A stretch of DNA of 64,000 nucleotides from Rubrivivax sp. (GCA_020248915.1 JADCGP010000017.1:186001-250000), one strand, 5' to 3'; positions 49,660-59,397 are shown, counted from the first letter of the stretch. A program made the numbers and translations. The notes: generated by a model from the letters alone, not told the origin.

Positions 49660-51341
49660 CAGCGGTCTCCGGCCGCCGCCCGCAGGCGGGGTTCGCGCTC
49701 GCCGCCGCCTTGGCGCGCAAGCAGCATCAACGTCAACGGGCCCGGGACGCCATCGGGCTCGAGCCCGGCCGCGACCTGGAACGCGCGCACCCGCTGGCGC
49801 AGCGGCACCGCATCGTCGGCCAGCCCGGACGCGGCAAGCCGCTCGCGCAGCCAGGCGCGCATCGGCTCGGCGGCCGGATCGGCGCCGCCGCGCCAGTCGG
49901 GCGGCGGCCGCCACAGCGTGGTGAACTCGCCGCGCCAGAGGCCGGCGAGTTCGGTCCGCGTCAGCCGATGCGTCTGGCTCCCGAGTTGCAGGGTGGCGAG
50001 GCGGTCGTCCAGCGCGGTCAGCAGGGCCGGCACAGCCGCGCCCTGCGCCGGCCGCAGCACGAGCAGAGCCGGGCGGTCGAGGGGCTGCAGCACGGCCAAC
50101 CCGTCGGCGCCGCGGTGGCAGGCCAGGCCCGCCCGCGCAGCCGCTGCGCACGGCTCGCCGTCGGCGAGGGTCGCGCCCCACTGCGCGGCCAGGGCACGCA
50201 GCGCGTCGTCTTCGCGCCAGGGCGGCGCCGCCAGCAGCGCCGCGACCGCGGCGGCGCCCCCATCGCCCGCCGCGACCTCTGGGGCTTGGGGGGCGGCCAC
50301 CTCCGCAGCGGGTGCCGAGGCGGCCGAGGCGGCCGAGGCGGCCGAGGCAGCGGCCGCCACCGACGCAGCCGACCCGTCCACCGCCGAACCCGCCGAGGCC
50401 GGGTCGCCACGGGGCGGGCCGAGCCAGGCCCAGGCCGCCACCGCGCCGGCCACGGCCAGCACGCCGATGCCGCCGGCAACCGCCCAGCCCAGGCCAGGGC
50501 TGGCCGCCAGCCGCGACCTCGCCGACGGCGGGCGGCCGAAGACCTCGACGGCGGCCCGCTCCAGCGTCGCACGATCGACCTGCTGACGCCCCTGCGCGTA
50601 GGTCCCCAGCAGCGCGCGGTCGGCCAGCAGGTTGATGCGTCGCGGCACGCCGCCGCTCAGCGCATGCATGCGGGCCATCGCGCCGGCGGTGAACGGCAGC
50701 GTCGCGCTGCCGGCCACGGCCAGCCGGTGCTCGACGTAGCGCGCGGTGTCGGCGGCGTCGAGCGCGCCCAGGTGGTAGCGCGCGATCACGCGCTGCGCCA
50801 GCTGCTCCAGGTCGCGCTCGCCGAGCATCGCGCGCAGCTCGGGCTGGCCGATCAGCACGATCTGCAGCAGCTTGCGCTCGGAGGTCTCGAGGTTGGTCAG
50901 CAGGCGCAGCTGTTCGAGCACCTCGGCGCTCAGGCTCTGCGCCTCGTCGATGATCAGCACCGCGTGCTCGCCGCGCGCGTGGGCGGCGAGCAGGAACTCG
51001 TTCAACGCATCGACCCGGGCCTTGACACCGGCATCGGCGGCGATCCCGGCCTCGATGCCGAACTCCTCGCAGACGGTCTGCAGCAGCTCGGGCACCGTCA
51101 GCCTGGGGTTGAAGATGTAGGCCACCCGGCAGTGCGCGGGGATCTGCTCCAGGAAGCAGCGGCAGACGGTGGTCTTGCCGGCCCCGATCTCCCCCGTCAG
51201 CAGCACGAAGCCCCCGCCGCCGCCGATGCCGTAAAGCAGGTGCGCCAGCGCCTCGCGGTGCTGGGCGCTCATGAACAGGTAGCGCGGGTCCGGCGCGATC
51301 GAGAACGGCTCGGCCCGCAGCCGGAAGTGCTCGGCGTACAT
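49659..51341 (-). CDS. gspA: Type II secretion ATPase GspA (ExeA-like)
   Basis: A 560-residue protein. The cytosolic AAA+ domain starts 'MYAEHFRLRAEPFSIAPDPRYLFMSAQHREALAHLLYGI', with Walker A 'GEIGAGKTT', Walker B 'AVLIIDEAQ' and 'LRLLTNLET'. One transmembrane helix follows at about 285-307 ('AVAGGIGVLAVAGAVAAWAWLG'). A periplasmic part ends in a peptidoglycan-binding repeat ('RQRVRAFQVAAGLEPDGVPGPLTLMLL'). GspAB assembles the T2SS secretin. Other gsp genes are not in the window. The Ala/Ser-rich linker has short AASAASAAS-like repeats. Confidence 0.9.
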   Translation of the reverse strand: MYAEHFRLRAEPFSIAPDPRYLFMSAQHREALAHLLYGIGGGGGFVLLTGEIGAGKTTVCRCFLEQIPAHCRVAYIFNPRLTVPELLQTVCEEFGIEAGIAADAGVKARVDALNEFLLAAHARGEHAVLIIDEAQSLSAEVLEQLRLLTNLETSERKLLQIVLIGQPELRAMLGERDLEQLAQRVIARYHLGALDAADTARYVEHRLAVAGSATLPFTAGAMARMHALSGGVPRRINLLADRALLGTYAQGRQQVDRATLERAAVEVFGRPPSARSRLAASPGLGWAVAGGIGVLAVAGAVAAWAWLGPPRGDPASAGSAVDGSAASVAAAASAASAASAASAPAAEVAAPQAPEVAAGDGGAAAVAALLAAPPWREDDALRALAAQWGATLADGEPCAAAARAGLACHRGADGLAVLQPLDRPALLVLRPAQGAAVPALLTALDDRLATLQLGSQTHRLTRTELAGLWRGEFTTLWRPPPDWRGGADPAAEPMRAWLRERLAASGLADDAVPLRQRVRAFQVAAGLEPDGVPGPLTLMLLARQGGGEREPRLRAAAGDR

Positions 51342-51408
51342 GGCGCGAGGATACCGAGCGGCGACCAGGCCCGGCGACCGCGGCCGCCGCGTCGTGTCGG
51401 TGCTCCGC

Positions 51409-53442
51409 TCAGCGCCCGGAGGTCGGGGTCGTGCGCAGGTGGCGGTAGATCGTCGTGCGGGAGATGCCGAGCCGGCGCGCCGCCTCGCTGACGCTGCCTC
51501 CGCAGCGCTCGAGCTCGCGGCGGATCAGGCCGGTGGCCTGCTGCTGCAGCGCCGATGCCGCGACCGGGCCTGCCGCCGTGCCGGCCGCCGCCGGGAGCAG
51601 CGTCTCGACGTCGGCAACGCCGATGCCGAGGCCGTCGCCGGCCAGCAGCGCCCGCGTCAGCACCGCGCGCAGCTCGCGGAAGTTGCCCGGCCACCCGTGC
51701 CGGGCCAGCCGCTGCACGGCTTCGGGCTCGATGCGCGCCGCCGGGTCGATCTCCGCGAGGAGGAAGCGGACGGCGCTGGCGAAGTCGCAGCGCGCGCGCA
51801 GCGGCGGCAGTTCGACGCGCACGGTGTCCAGCCGGTACATCAGGTCGGCGCGCAGGCGCCGCTCGTCGACGTCGCGGGCCGGATCGACATTGGTCGCGGC
51901 GACGATCTGCACGTCGACGCGGCGCGGCTGCACGCCGCCCACCGGGCGCACGAGGCGGTCATCCAGGAACCGCAGCAAGGCCGCCTGCAGCGGAAGCGGC
52001 AGGTCGCGCACCTCGTCCAGCAGCAGCGTGCCGCCGTCGGCCGCTACCGCGAGGCCGGCGCTGCCCTCGCGCCGGGCGCCGGTGAACGCACCCCCGACGT
52101 AGCCGAACAGCTCGGCCTCGAACAGCTCGGCGGGAAGCGCGCCGCAGTTGACGGCGACGAAGGCGCCGCGGCGGCCGCTGGCTCGGTGCAGGTGACGCGC
52201 CAGCAGTTCCTTGCCGCTGCCGCTCTCGCCGACCAGCAGGATCGGCGCCGCCAGGCGCAGCGCGGCCTCGGCGCGCCGGCAGGCCTCGCGCACCTGCGGG
52301 TCTTCGGCCACGAAGCCGGGCGCCGGCGCCGGTGCAGCGGACGGGTTGCTGGCGGTCGCCGCAACGTCGATCCGGGCACTGCGGCGCACGGCCTCGGCCG
52401 CGATCGGCGCCGCACGGGGCGCGACTGCAGGCGCGAGAGGGACTTCGGGCGCGACCGCCGCTGGCGCGGGCGAGACCGCAGCCACGAGACCCGCCGGCCG
52501 CGCGACGCAGCGGCCGACGATGCTGCTGCCCAGCGCATCGCGCAGCGTCAGCTCGTCCTGCCGCGCCAGGCGCGCCTGCAAGATCGCAAAGCGCTCGCCG
52601 AACAGCGACTCGAAGCGCACGCCGGGCACCGCGTCGAGGCCCGCCAGCATGCCCCGGCCGCGCGAGTTCAGCGCCGCCAGCACGCCGGCGCCGTCGAAGG
52701 CCAGCAGGCCGACGCTCAGCGTGCCGAGGAACTCGGCACGCGGGTGGATCGCGAGCACCAGGTGATCGCGCATCTGGTGCAGCAGCAGCCGGTTCTCGAT
52801 GTGCGAGGCGGCCATCTGCACCAGCGCGTGGGTGTGCCGCTGGCGCGACTCGAAGTACGAGGATGCGTCCAGCACGCCCACCAGTTCGCCGGCGGCGTCG
52901 AGGATCGGGGCCGCCGCGCAGGACACGTCGCCCAGCGACAGGTGGAAGTGCTCGAGGCCGGTGACCGCGACAGGCCGCCGCTCCATCAGCGCCGTGCCCA
53001 GGCCGTTGGTGCCGGCCCGGTCCTCGCTCCAGCAGCCGCCGACCGCGATGCCAGCGGCCGCGCCGCTCATGCGGAAGCGGTTGTCGGCGTAGAGGTCGAG
53101 GATCACGCCGTCGCGGTCGGCGAAGGCGAGCAGGTGGTTGGAGCCGGCGATCTGCTGCGCCAGCGTCTCGAGCTCGGCCTGCGCGAGCCGGCGCACGAAG
53201 TCGGCCCGCTCGCGTCGCCAGCCGACCTCGGCCGCGTCGACGACGTCGATGCGGGGGGCGCGCGCGAAGTCGAGCCCGCGGTCGAGGCAGCGCAGCCAGC
53301 TGTCCAGGATCTCGGGCGCCGGCCTGCCCTCGGGCGGCAGCGAGCCGCCGCGCGAGCCCAGCGCGCGGGCGTGGGCCAGCGCGCGCTCGCTGGCGGCGGG
53401 GTCGACGCCGCCGGCGCGGCGGGATGGGGCGCTGTGGTGCAC
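51409..53442 (-). CDS. Sigma-54-dependent activator, AcoR-like
   Basis: A 677-residue regulator from a GTG start. The N-terminal sensory part (about 40-300) contains a GAF-like domain typical of AcoR: '[20 protein letters not shown]' and '[29 protein letters not shown]'. An Ala/Pro-rich linker of about 70 residues follows. The AAA+ domain has Walker A '[15 protein letters not shown]' (about 405) and the sigma-54 contact motif GAFTGA (about 455). The C-terminal Fis-type helix-turn-helix is '[22 protein letters not shown]'. It is divergent from a gene carrying a sigma-54 promoter, so that operon is its likely target. The effector is unknown. Confidence 0.9.
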   Translation of the reverse strand: MHHSAPSRRAGGVDPAASERALAHARALGSRGGSLPPEGRPAPEILDSWLRCLDRGLDFARAPRIDVVDAAEVGWRRERADFVRRLAQAELETLAQQIAGSNHLLAFADRDGVILDLYADNRFRMSGAAAGIAVGGCWSEDRAGTNGLGTALMERRPVAVTGLEHFHLSLGDVSCAAAPILDAAGELVGVLDASSYFESRQRHTHALVQMAASHIENRLLLHQMRDHLVLAIHPRAEFLGTLSVGLLAFDGAGVLAALNSRGRGMLAGLDAVPGVRFESLFGERFAILQARLARQDELTLRDALGSSIVGRCVARPAGLVAAVSPAPAAVAPEVPLAPAVAPRAAPIAAEAVRRSARIDVAATASNPSAAPAPAPGFVAEDPQVREACRRAEAALRLAAPILLVGESGSGKELLARHLHRASGRRGAFVAVNCGALPAELFEAELFGYVGGAFTGARREGSAGLAVAADGGTLLLDEVRDLPLPLQAALLRFLDDRLVRPVGGVQPRRVDVQIVAATNVDPARDVDERRLRADLMYRLDTVRVELPPLRARCDFASAVRFLLAEIDPAARIEPEAVQRLARHGWPGNFRELRAVLTRALLAGDGLGIGVADVETLLPAAAGTAAGPVAASALQQQATGLIRRELERCGGSVSEAARRLGISRTTIYRHLRTTPTSGR

Positions 53443-53629
53443 GAGGGTCTCCTGCGGTCCGGTCTGCCGCCGGCTCCGCGCCTGGCCCGGAGCGCGGGCG
53501 TGTGCGCGAGGGGCGGAAGGTAGCAGCCCGGCGGAGGCACTTCAACTGACCCGAAATTGAACAGTCTGTCCACTCGGGGTTGCAGGCCGGTACAGCGGAC
53601 GCCGAGAGGCAATCGGGCGCGCGCCAGGA

Positions 53630-53645
53630 AGGCCGGTACCGGCCT
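53630..53645. promoter_or_regulatory. 16-bp palindrome, possible activator site
   Basis: AGGCCGGTACCGGCCT is a perfect palindrome ending 16 bp upstream of the sigma-54 -24 element. A half site, AGGCCGGTAC, recurs at 53584-53593. Position and symmetry fit an enhancer site for the divergent activator, though it is close to the promoter for a looping activator. Confidence 0.4.
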
Positions 53646-53661
53646 CGGTAGTTGTCCGGAG

Positions 53662-53677
53662 TGGAACACGGGTTGCG
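53662..53677 (+). promoter_or_regulatory. Sigma-54 promoter (-24/-12)
   Basis: TGGAACACGGGTTGCG has GG and GC separated by exactly 10 nt and matches TGGCAC-N5-TTGCW except at one -24 base and the last. It lies 95 bp upstream of the sugar dehydrogenase ATG. Confidence 0.7.
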
Positions 53678-53772
53678 TATTCGACAGAAGTCGCGCACTC
53701 TGCGACGGGCGCCCGCGGCCGCTGCGGCTGGCGGGCGTCGAGCCGTTCACGCACAACCGAAGAGGAGAGCCC

Positions 53773-55071
53773 ATGACCCGTTCCCGTTCGATGTCCGCCC
53801 CGCTCGCGCGCACTGCCGCGGCAGCGGCCGTGGCGGCACTCGCCTTCGCGCTCCCGGCGCAGGCGCAGCCCAGCCTCGAGAAGCTCAAGCAGTTCAAGGT
53901 CGCGACGACCGACCTCAACATCCCGGTGGTGCCGCAGACCGGCCGCAACGCCGACGCCATCCGCGCCAACCTGCGCAACGTCAAGATGCCGCCGGGCTTC
54001 AGCATCGACCTGTTCGCCGTCGTGCCCGACGCGCGGATGATGGCCATCGCGCCCAGCACGAACATGCTGTTCGTCAGCACGCGCAAGACCACCGTCTGGG
54101 CCGTGACCGACCGCAACAGCGACGGCCAGGCCGACGAGGTGAAGAGCTTCGCGCCGTCGCTGAAGTTCACCAACCCCAACGGCGTGTGCTGGACCAAGGA
54201 CGGCTTCCTGATCGTGGTCGAGCACAACCGCGTGCTCAACTTCCCGGCCGCCGAGTTCTTCTACGAGGGCCCGGACGTCGCGGTGATCGAGGTCGTGCCC
54301 CAGGGCAAGCTGATCCCCGCCGAGCACGAGAGCTTCAACCACGGCGCGCGCGTCTGCGACGTCGGTCCCGACGGCCGGCTCTACATCTCGCTGGGCCAGC
54401 CCTACAACGTGCAGCCGCGCAATCTGGTGCAGACCTTCGACGAGATCGGCATCGGCGGCATCATCCGGATGAACGCCTTCGACGGCAGCGGCCGCGAGGT
54501 CTTCGCGCGCGGCATCCGCAACTCCGTCGGCCAGGACTTCAACCCGAAGGACGGCTCGCTGTGGTGGACCGACAACCAGGTCGACGGCCTGGGTGACGAC
54601 ATCCCGCCCGGCGAGCTGAACCGCTCGACGGCCCGCGGCCAGCACTTCGGCTTCCCCTGGACCAACGGCGGCGTGCGCATCGCCGGCGGCCCGGCCGCGG
54701 CCGACCTGAAGGACCTGCCGGCTCCGGCGGGCATGATCGAGCCGCAGGTGAACTTCCCGGCGCACCAGGCGCAGCTCGGCATGACCTTCTACACGGGCAA
54801 CATGTTCCCCGAGAAGTACCGCGGCGGCATGTTCGTCGCCTCGCACGGCTCGTGGAACCGCACCAAGGCGAGCGGCGCGCTGATCAACTTCGTGCCCCTC
54901 AAGGCCGACGGCACGGCCGGCACGAGCGAGATCTTCGCCGAGGGCTGGCTCGATGCCAACGGCATCTACCGCGGCCGCCCGGTCGACGTGGCCGTGATGA
55001 AGGACGGCTCGCTGCTGATCAGCGACGACTTCGCCGGCGCGATCTACCGCGTGACCTACCGAGCCCCGTGA
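53773..55071 (+). CDS. Periplasmic sorbosone/aldose dehydrogenase-like quinoprotein
   Basis: A 432-residue protein with AGAGGAGAG before ATG 53773. The signal peptide ends 'LPAQA/QPSLEKL'. The body is a six-bladed propeller of the soluble PQQ sugar-dehydrogenase superfamily: 'MPPGFSIDLFAVVPDARMMAIAP', 'VWAVTDRNSDGQADEVK', 'HESFNHGARVCDVGPDGRLYISLG', 'VFARGIRNSVGQDFNPKDGSLWWTDNQVDGLGDDIPPGELN' and 'GMFVASHGSWNRTKASGALI'. The 'RNSVG..FNP...LWWTDN' stretch is the sorbosone dehydrogenase family signature. The natural substrate is not evident. It is coupled by GTGA to a cytochrome c that likely accepts its electrons. Confidence 0.85.
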   Translation: MTRSRSMSAPLARTAAAAAVAALAFALPAQAQPSLEKLKQFKVATTDLNIPVVPQTGRNADAIRANLRNVKMPPGFSIDLFAVVPDARMMAIAPSTNMLFVSTRKTTVWAVTDRNSDGQADEVKSFAPSLKFTNPNGVCWTKDGFLIVVEHNRVLNFPAAEFFYEGPDVAVIEVVPQGKLIPAEHESFNHGARVCDVGPDGRLYISLGQPYNVQPRNLVQTFDEIGIGGIIRMNAFDGSGREVFARGIRNSVGQDFNPKDGSLWWTDNQVDGLGDDIPPGELNRSTARGQHFGFPWTNGGVRIAGGPAAADLKDLPAPAGMIEPQVNFPAHQAQLGMTFYTGNMFPEKYRGGMFVASHGSWNRTKASGALINFVPLKADGTAGTSEIFAEGWLDANGIYRGRPVDVAVMKDGSLLISDDFAGAIYRVTYRAP

Positions 55072-55472
55072 CGGCTGCGGCGCGCACTGCCCGCGCGCTG
55101 CGCACCGCGCCCGCCCCGTCCCCGCGGCGGGTCGCGGCGCGCGGCGCCGTGCGGGCCTTGGTGGCTGCGGCCGCCTGCCTCGCGGCCTCCGTGGCCCTGG
55201 CGCAGTCGGCCCAGGAGGTGCAGGCCGGCCGCGCCAAGGCCGCCTCCTGCAACGTCTGCCACGGCCTGTCCGGCCTGTCGGTGACACCCGACGCGCCGCA
55301 CCTGGCCGGCCAGCCGGCCATCTACCTGGCGGCGCAGCTGCGGGCCTACCGCAGCGGGGCCAGGCGGCACGAGGTGATGAACGTGATGGCGCGCGCGCTG
55401 AGCGACGAAGACATCGCCCAGCTCGCCGCCTGGTACGCGGCGATCCGCGTCGAGGCCCGGCCGCCGGACTGA
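55068..55472 (+). CDS. Cytochrome c electron acceptor of the sugar dehydrogenase
   Basis: A 134-residue protein from GTG 55068, overlapping the dehydrogenase stop. An Arg-rich start and a hydrophobic segment ('AVRALVAAAACLAASVALA/QSAQ') form a signal peptide. The heme site is 'CNVCHGLSGLS'. The 'PHLAGQPAIYLAAQLRAYRSG' and 'MNVMARALSDEDIAQLAAWYAAI' pieces are class I (c4/c5-like) cytochrome features with Met ligand candidates. Co-translation suggests a dehydrogenase-cytochrome pair feeding the respiratory chain. Confidence 0.85.
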   Translation: MTAAARTARALRTAPAPSPRRVAARGAVRALVAAAACLAASVALAQSAQEVQAGRAKAASCNVCHGLSGLSVTPDAPHLAGQPAIYLAAQLRAYRSGARRHEVMNVMARALSDEDIAQLAAWYAAIRVEARPPD

Positions 55473-55485
55473 CCGCCGGCCCCCC

Positions 55486-55510
55486 GCCGCCGGCTTGCTG
55501 CGCCGGCGGC
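55486..55510 (+). terminator. GC hairpin after the cytochrome gene
   Basis: GCCGCCGGC (55486-55494), a 7-nt loop, GCCGGCGGC (55502-55510), 14 bp after the stop codon. It is followed by ATAAGC rather than a T-tract, so termination would be imperfect or factor-dependent. Confidence 0.45.
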
Positions 55511-55515
55511 ATAAG

Positions 55516-55565
55516 CACAGAACTTCTCTGTCGTTGCCGCGCGCCCGCGCGGCAACGACACTGTG
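55516..55565. promoter_or_regulatory. Long perfect inverted repeat upstream of cysB
   Basis: TGTCGTTGCCGCGCG (55529-55543), a CC centre, and CGCGCGGCAACGACA (55546-55560) form a 15-bp perfect stem. Outside it, CACAG (55516-55520) can pair with CTGTG (55561-55565) across an 8-nt bulge. It lies 36 bp upstream of the cysB TTG and may be a terminator, operator or mobile palindrome. Confidence 0.6.
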
Positions 55566-55600
55566 CAGCTTGCCGCCTGCGCCGCGCGCCCGAGCCCGCC

Positions 55601-56557
55601 TTGAACTTCCAGCAGCTGCGCTCCATGCGCGAGACCGTCCGCCAGGGCTTCAACCTGACGCTGGTGGCCGAACGGCTGGCGACGTCCCAGCCCGGGGTCA
55701 GCCGCCAGCTCAAGGAGCTGGAGGACGAGCTCGGCGTCGAGCTCTTCGTGCGCGCCGGCCGCCGGCTGCTCGGCCTGACCGAGCCCGGCAAGACCGCGCT
55801 GCCGATCGTCGAGCGGCTGCTGCTCGAGCACGAGAACCTGCGCCGCGCCGGCGCCGACTTCGCGCGCGCCGACGAGGGCCTGCTGACGGTGGCCGCCACG
55901 CACACGCAGGCGCGCTATGCCCTGCCCGCGGCGGTGAAGGACTTCTGCGCCGCGCATCCGCGGGTGTCGCTGCACCTCCAGCAGGGCTCGCCGCGCCAGA
56001 TCGGCCAGCAGGTGGCCAGCGGCGAGGTCGATCTCGGCGTGGCCACCGAGGCACTGGCCGACTTCCCGGACCTCGTCGCGCTGCCCTGCTACCGCTGGAC
56101 GCACGTGCTGGTGGTGCCGCGCGGGCACCCGCTGGCCACCGAGGCCGCGGCCGGCCAGGCGCCTGCGCTGCAGCGGCTCGCGGCCTTCCCGCTGGTCACC
56201 TACGAGCCCGGCTACACGGGCCGCGGCCACATCGACGAGGCGTTCGCGCGCGCCGGCCTCGACGTGCACATCGTGCTGCAGGCGATGGACGCCGACGTCA
56301 TCAAGACCTACGTCGAGCTGGGGCTGGGCGTCGGCGTGATCGCGTCGGTGGCCTTCGACGAGGCGCGCGACAGCGGGCTGGTCGCGCTCGACGCGCGCCA
56401 CCTCTTCGCCACCAACACGACGCGCATCGCGCTGCGCCGCGGCACGCTGCTCAGGGGCTACGTCTACGACTTCATCGAGACCTTCGCGCCGACGCTGACG
56501 CGCGAGGTCGTGCGCCGCGCGCTTGCCTCCGAGCCCGGCGAACCGCTCGGGCTGTAG
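55601..56557 (+). CDS. cysB: LysR-family regulator CysB
   Basis: A 318-residue LysR protein of the CysB/Cbl branch, starting at TTG 55601. The opening 'MNFQQLRSMRETVRQGFNLTLVAERLATSQPGVSRQLKELEDELGVELF' is the CysB-type helix-turn-helix, distinct from other LysR members by its 'QPGVSRQ..ELE.ELG' pattern. The effector domain has 'THTQARYALPAAVKDFCAAHP', 'LQQGSPRQIGQQVASGEVDLGVATEAL' and 'QAMDADVIKTYVELGLGVGVIA'. CysB activates sulfate uptake and assimilation genes in response to O- or N-acetylserine. It converges with cysA, 21 bp away, which supports the assignment. Confidence 0.93.
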   Translation: MNFQQLRSMRETVRQGFNLTLVAERLATSQPGVSRQLKELEDELGVELFVRAGRRLLGLTEPGKTALPIVERLLLEHENLRRAGADFARADEGLLTVAATHTQARYALPAAVKDFCAAHPRVSLHLQQGSPRQIGQQVASGEVDLGVATEALADFPDLVALPCYRWTHVLVVPRGHPLATEAAAGQAPALQRLAAFPLVTYEPGYTGRGHIDEAFARAGLDVHIVLQAMDADVIKTYVELGLGVGVIASVAFDEARDSGLVALDARHLFATNTTRIALRRGTLLRGYVYDFIETFAPTLTREVVRRALASEPGEPLGL

Positions 56558-56578
56558 GCGCCGGAGCGCGGCCGCCGC

Positions 56579-57640
56579 TCAGCCCGCGGCGACCTCGAAG
56601 CGTGTCACGCGGCGCGGCTTGAGATAGACGCGGCTGCCGCGCTCGAGCCCGAGGCGATCGCGCAGCCGGCGGTACTCCTCGCGCGGCAGCTCGACGTCGA
56701 GATAGCCGGCCTCGCCGTCGCACCGGAACTCGATTCGCGTGTTGGCGCCCACGGTCAGCGTCTGGCTCAGCGTGGCGGACCACGCCCCGTCGGCAGGCTC
56801 GGCCACGATCTCGAGCTCGTGCGGGCGCACGTACACCGTGTCGCGCGGGCCGCCGCCGCCGCCCGGCGCGTGGTCGGCACGGCCGTGGAACAGGTTCACG
56901 TCGCCCAGGAACTGCAGCACGAAGGGCGTGGCCGGCCGGTCGTACACCTCGTCGGGCGTGCCCACCTGCTCGATGCGGCCCTCGTTCATCACGACCACGC
57001 GATCGGCGACCTCCATCGCCTCGTCCTGGTCGTGGGTGACGAACACGCTGGTCACGTGCACCTCGTCGTGCAGCCGCCGCAGCCAGCGACGCAGTTCCTT
57101 GCGGACCTTGGCGTCGAGCGCGCCGAACGGTTCGTCGAGCAGCAGCACCCGGGGCTCGACAGCCAGCGCGCGGGCGAGCGCGATGCGCTGGCGCTGCCCG
57201 CCCGAGAGCTGGTGCGGGTAACGGTCGGCCAGCCAGTCGAGCTGCACCAGCTCGAGCAGCTGCGTCACCTTGTCGCGGATCTGCGCCTCGGCCGGCCGCA
57301 CCCGGACCTGGGAACACGGCTTCGCCGTGCGCGGCCGAACCCGCAGCCCGAAGGCCACGTTCTCGAAGATCGTCAGGTGGTTGAACAACGCGTAGTGCTG
57401 GAACACGAAGCCGACGCTGCGCTCGCGCACGTCGACGACGGTGGTGTCCTCGCCATGGAAGTGCACGCTGCCGGCGTCGGGCACCTCCAGCCCCGCGAGG
57501 ATGCGCAGCAGCGTCGTCTTGCCCGAGCCCGAGGGCCCCAGCAGCGCCACCAGCTCGCCCGAGGGGATGGTGAGGTTCAGGTGGTCGCAGACGACGGTCT
57601 TGCCGAACGCCTTGTGCAGGTTGCGGACCTCGATGCTCAT
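56579..57640 (-). CDS. cysA: Sulfate/thiosulfate ABC importer ATPase CysA
   Basis: A 353-residue ATPase with Walker A 'GPSGSGKTT', '[22 protein letters not shown]', signature '[18 protein letters not shown]', Walker B '[29 protein letters not shown]' and switch '[11 protein letters not shown]'. The '[21 protein letters not shown]' phrase is specific to CysA. The C-terminal TOBE-like domain ends '[19 protein letters not shown]'. Residues about 104-116 are an extra segment relative to relatives I know, encoded by a 39-bp insertion with flanking direct repeats. It is the last gene of the minus-strand sulfate operon. Confidence 0.94.
   Translation of the reverse strand: MSIEVRNLHKAFGKTVVCDHLNLTIPSGELVALLGPSGSGKTTLLRILAGLEVPDAGSVHFHGEDTTVVDVRERSVGFVFQHYALFNHLTIFENVAFGLRVRPRTAKPCSQVRVRPAEAQIRDKVTQLLELVQLDWLADRYPHQLSGGQRQRIALARALAVEPRVLLLDEPFGALDAKVRKELRRWLRRLHDEVHVTSVFVTHDQDEAMEVADRVVVMNEGRIEQVGTPDEVYDRPATPFVLQFLGDVNLFHGRADHAPGGGGGPRDTVYVRPHELEIVAEPADGAWSATLSQTLTVGANTRIEFRCDGEAGYLDVELPREEYRRLRDRLGLERGSRVYLKPRRVTRFEVAAG
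57293..57343 (-). repeat. Small palindromic insertion inside cysA with flanking direct repeats
   Basis: Nearly identical 12-mers lie at 57293-57304 and 57332-57343 (11 of 12 match). They flank 27 bp (57305-57331) holding the hairpin CACGGC-TTC-GCCGTG. Read on the coding strand the insert contains CGGCGAAGCCG, an exact 11-bp match to repeat copy 1. The unit is 39 bp, so the frame is kept. Confidence 0.6.
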
Positions 57641-57661
57641 GGTCGGTGCTCCGGTGGGCGC

Positions 57662-58561
57662 CTACTCGGCCCGGTCGCCGGCCTCGCGCCGCTGGCCCCG
57701 GACCCGCTGCTCGACGAGGTACTTCAGCAGCAGGGTCACCAGCGCCAGCAGCGCCAGCAGGCTCGCCACGGCGAAGGCGGCCGCGAACTGGTACTCGTTG
57801 TAGACGATCTCGATGTGCAGCGGCATCGTGTTGGTCTGCCCGCGGATGTGACCGCTGACCACGCTGACCGCGCCGAACTCGCCCATCGCACGCGCGTTGC
57901 ACAGGATCACGCCGTACAGCAGCGCCCACTTCACGTTGGGCAGCGTCACGCGCCAGAAGATCTGCCAGCCGCCGGCGCCCAGCACGCGCGCGGCCTCCTC
58001 CTGCTCGATGCCCTGGGCCTGCATCAGCGGGATCAGCTCGCGAGCCACGAACGGGAAGGTCACGAACACGGTCGCCAGCACGATGCCGGGCACCGCGAAG
58101 ATCACCTTCATGTCGTGCGCCTGCAGCCAGGCGCCGAACCAGCCCTGAAGCCCGAACACCAGCACGTAGATCAGGCCGGCGATCACCGGGCTCACCGAGA
58201 ACGGCAGGTCGATCAGCGTCAGCAGCACGTTCTTGCCGCGGAACTCGAACTTGGCGATGGCCCAGGCCGCCGCCAGTCCGAAGGCCAGGTTCAGCGGCAC
58301 GCTGATGCCGGCGGCGACGAGCGTGAGCTTGATGGCCGACAGCGCGTCCGGCTCGGTGATGGCGGCGAGGTAGACGTCCCAGCCCTTCTTCAGCGCCTCG
58401 TGGAACACCGTCGCGAGCGGGACGAAGAGGAACAGCGTCATGAAGCCCAGGCCGAGGGCGATGACGAGCCGGCGCACCCAGGGCGCCTCGCCGGTGGCGC
58501 TGCGCAGCCGCGCGGCCGGCTGAACCTCGATGGCGGCGGACTGCAGCACGGCCGTGCTCAC
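57662..58561 (-). CDS. cysW: Sulfate ABC transporter permease CysW
   Basis: A 299-residue permease from GTG 58561, overlapping the cysT stop by four bases. It has about six transmembrane segments; the EAA loop is '[32 protein letters not shown]'. '[31 protein letters not shown]' is diagnostic of CysW. With CysT and CysA it forms the sulfate/thiosulfate importer in the inner membrane. The frame stays open far upstream on this strand only because of base composition. Confidence 0.94.
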   Translation of the reverse strand: MSTAVLQSAAIEVQPAARLRSATGEAPWVRRLVIALGLGFMTLFLFVPLATVFHEALKKGWDVYLAAITEPDALSAIKLTLVAAGISVPLNLAFGLAAAWAIAKFEFRGKNVLLTLIDLPFSVSPVIAGLIYVLVFGLQGWFGAWLQAHDMKVIFAVPGIVLATVFVTFPFVARELIPLMQAQGIEQEEAARVLGAGGWQIFWRVTLPNVKWALLYGVILCNARAMGEFGAVSVVSGHIRGQTNTMPLHIEIVYNEYQFAAAFAVASLLALLALVTLLLKYLVEQRVRGQRREAGDRAE

Positions 58562-59397
58562 GCCACGCCCCCCTGGCGCCGCCGCGCCCACGCCTGCAGC
58601 AGGTTGATCACCAGCAGCAACGCGAAGCTCACCACCAGCATCACGACGGCGATGGCGGTGGCGCCGGCGTAGTCGTACTGCTCCAGCTTGGTGATGATGA
58701 GCAGCGGCGTGATCTCGCTGATCATCGGCATGTTGCCGGCGATGAAGATGACGCTGCCGTACTCGCCGAGCGCGCGCGCGAACGCGAGCGCGAAGCCCGT
58801 CAGCAGCGCCGGCATCACGATCGGGAAGACGACCTTGGAGAAGGTCTGCCAGCGCGTGGCGCCCAGGGTGGCGGCCACCTCCTCGAGCTCGCGGTTCACG
58901 TCCTCGAGCACCGGCTGGACCGTGCGCACGACGAAGGGCAGCCCGATGAAGACCAGCGCCACCCAGACGCCCACCGGCGTGAAGCTCACCTTGAACGGCA
59001 GCCACTGCCCGAGCGTGCCGTTCTCGGCCCAGATCGCGGTGAGCGCGATGCCGGCCACCGCCGTGGGCAGCGCGAAGGGAAGGTCGACCAGCGCGTCGAC
59101 CACGCGCTTGCCCGGGAAGGTGTAGCGCACCAGCATCCAGGCCACCAGCAGCCCGAAGAAGGCGTTCAGCAGCGCGGCCAGGAAGCTGGCGCCGAAGGTG
59201 AGCCGGTAGCTCGCCAGCACGCGCGGCGTGGTCGTGGCGTCGAGGAACTGCTGCCAGCTCAGCGTGAAGGTCTTCAGGAACGCCGCCGACAGCGGGATCA
59301 GCACGATCAGGCTGATGTAGAGCAGCGCGAATCCGAGCGCCAGGTCGAAGCCCGGCAGCACGCTGTGGCGCTTGAGGAGGGCGCGCGAGAGGATCAT
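58558..59397 (-). CDS. cysT: Sulfate ABC transporter permease CysT (CysU)
   Basis: A 279-residue permease. '[31 protein letters not shown]' opens the first transmembrane helix. '[20 protein letters not shown]' and the EAA loop '[32 protein letters not shown]' are family-typical, as is '[29 protein letters not shown]'. The gene lies downstream of the two binding-protein genes, separated by a repeat-containing gap of about 105 bp, and is coupled to cysW. Confidence 0.94.
   Translation of the reverse strand: MILSRALLKRHSVLPGFDLALGFALLYISLIVLIPLSAAFLKTFTLSWQQFLDATTTPRVLASYRLTFGASFLAALLNAFFGLLVAWMLVRYTFPGKRVVDALVDLPFALPTAVAGIALTAIWAENGTLGQWLPFKVSFTPVGVWVALVFIGLPFVVRTVQPVLEDVNRELEEVAATLGATRWQTFSKVVFPIVMPALLTGFALAFARALGEYGSVIFIAGNMPMISEITPLLIITKLEQYDYAGATAIAVVMLVVSFALLLVINLLQAWARRRQGGVA

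Noticed and set aside
50286..50400. Short GAGGCGGCC-type repeats inside gspA as a separate repeat locus
   Set aside because: They encode the Ala/Ser-rich linker of GspA in frame and are ordinary low-complexity coding sequence.
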